In this document: positions 6,111 through 6,615 of the stretch, piece by piece
Layout: each line of letters starts with the position of its first letter
Numbering within the stretch: position 1 is the stretch's first letter
Source: an uncultured Erysipelotrichaceae bacterium
GTDB taxonomy: Bacteria > Bacillota_I > Bacilli_A > Erysipelotrichales > Erysipelotrichaceae
Direction of reading: 5' to 3'
Assembly (NCBI GenBank): GCA_902795875.1
Contig: CADBND010000043.1
Coordinates: 1 to 6,615, forward strand
DNA: 6,615 nucleotides
Program-made: the position numbers and the translations under genes
Notes under the pieces: model-generated
Databases searched by the model: none
Seen by the model: the letters and a program-made list of their open reading frames with translations, nothing else
What the model was told of the DNA's origin: nothing

Positions 6111-6326
6111 TCTGAAATACCATTTCAATTTTTCTAAAGATATAACTTCTGATATGAGATCTGTATATTCTTAGTCTCCTCAATCGAGTCGATGACTACA
6201 ACCAAAAGGCCTATTTCGTTGAGCTAGGAAAACCGATATGGTAAAGGCTGACTAGGATAAATATGGTGTTTCTTTTTATATGTGGCTTAATTTCAAAAAA
6301 ATCTTAATTTAGAGTAGAAGGCTGTT
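6111..6326. other. Non-coding stretch between the divergent regulator and the right-hand gene
   Basis: No gene is supported here. It is AT-rich, with an 11-base palindrome ATCGAGTCGAT (6182-6192) and two loosely similar AAAGGC...CTAGGA segments (6205-6229 and 6243-6258). A 28-codon frame without a start codon (6158-6244 +, ending ...AYFVELGKPIW) reads like the tail of a real protein but has no visible start or ribosome binding site. No clear promoter for the right-hand gene was found. Confidence 0.5.
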
Positions 6327-6615
6327 ATGTTAAACTTATTATTTGTTGTGCATATGCCTCACATATATTACAATAAATATATGAACGAAACCTCCAAAAA
6401 AATCATCTATCACGGAAGTAGCAGCAACTATTACGCGTGGGCGGATGCCATGTACAATAGGGGTTTTAATTGTTCCATTGAAACAGTGATGGAGATCCTT
6501 TCTGTAAGCTTGTCTTGGGTCAAACATACGTTATTAAAAGAGATTCCTTATGTGACATACTCCTATAAATATCTTTACCAGAAAGGCTTCAAATCGCGTG
6601 TAACGACATATATAG
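6327..6615 (+). CDS. Unrecognised protein, 3' end beyond the window
   Basis: The ATG at 6327 opens a frame that stays open for 96 codons to the right edge. AGAAGG (6316-6321) lies five bases upstream, and an in-frame TAG at 6315 closes the frame above. Later in-frame ATGs at 6354 and 6381 are alternatives; the 6381 start (MNETSKKIIYHGSS) would drop a hydrophobic lead-in but has no visible ribosome binding site. The visible product is rich in Tyr and Ser (SSSNYYAWADAMYNRGF near residues 32-48). It also holds a helix-turn-helix-like stretch, SIETVMEILSVSLSWVKHTL (about 51-70). I do not recognise the family. It is divergent from the PTS cluster and lies opposite the recombinase side, so it may belong to a mobile or accessory segment, but this is inference. 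Confidence 0.6.
   Translation, partial: MLNLLFVVHMPHIYYNKYMNETSKKIIYHGSSSNYYAWADAMYNRGFNCSIETVMEILSVSLSWVKHTLLKEIPYVTYSYKYLYQKGFKSRVTTYI

Noticed and set aside
6339..6527. 62-codon minus-strand frame at the right edge
   Set aside because: It is antisense to the longer plus-strand frame that has a ribosome binding site and stays open to the edge; it has no motif of its own.
1..6615. CRISPR array, tRNA, rRNA or complete insertion sequence
   Set aside because: No regularly spaced repeats, cloverleaf-like sequences, rRNA signatures or paired terminal inverted repeats flanking a transposase were seen.

Overview
The window looks like an accessory sugar-utilisation locus from a member of the Bacillota, probably a gut or host-associated lineage such as Erysipelotrichia or Lactobacillales. 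This placement is inferred from strong AAGGAGG-type ribosome binding sites, moderate base composition, short gaps between genes, and the cellobiose/lactose-family PTS paired with a LicR/MtlR-type regulator. The sequence does not fix a genus.

Layout. Positions 1-267 (+) hold the C-terminal end of a serine recombinase whose start lies outside the window. Positions 268-545 have no convincing gene and end in a strong bidirectional intrinsic terminator (about 471-520). From 6020 down to 546, on the minus strand, there are five genes in transcription order: a multidomain PRD regulator (6020-4122), PTS enzyme IIB (4020-3712), IIC (3694-2426), IIA (2404-2078) and a glycoside hydrolase family 1 protein of the 6-phospho-beta-glucosidase type (2003-546). 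Positions 6021-6326 form a roughly 300-base control and spacer region. From 6327 to the right edge an unrecognised gene runs on the plus strand and stays open at the edge.

How the genes work together. IIA and IIB would relay phosphate from HPr to a sugar entering through IIC. The GH1 enzyme would then act on the 6-phosphorylated glycoside in the cytoplasm. The regulator carries PTS-phosphorylatable PRD, EIIB-like and EIIA-like modules, so it probably senses flux through this transporter. Two 20-bp dyads with the same architecture (TTTGCAC-N6-GTGYAAW) lie upstream of the regulator and in the 101-nt gap before IIB. They are the best candidates for its operator sites and suggest that the transport genes have their own activated promoter.

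Most notable points. The GH1 protein has Gln (Q192) where the catalytic acid/base Glu normally sits, while its nucleophile and phosphate-binding motif are intact. The IIC has Ser-Ser where the substrate-contacting His of this transporter family is expected. Together these suggest a system for an unusual glycoside, possibly a thioglucoside or another activated aglycone; that is a hypothesis. A terminator-like hairpin separates the transporter genes from the hydrolase gene.
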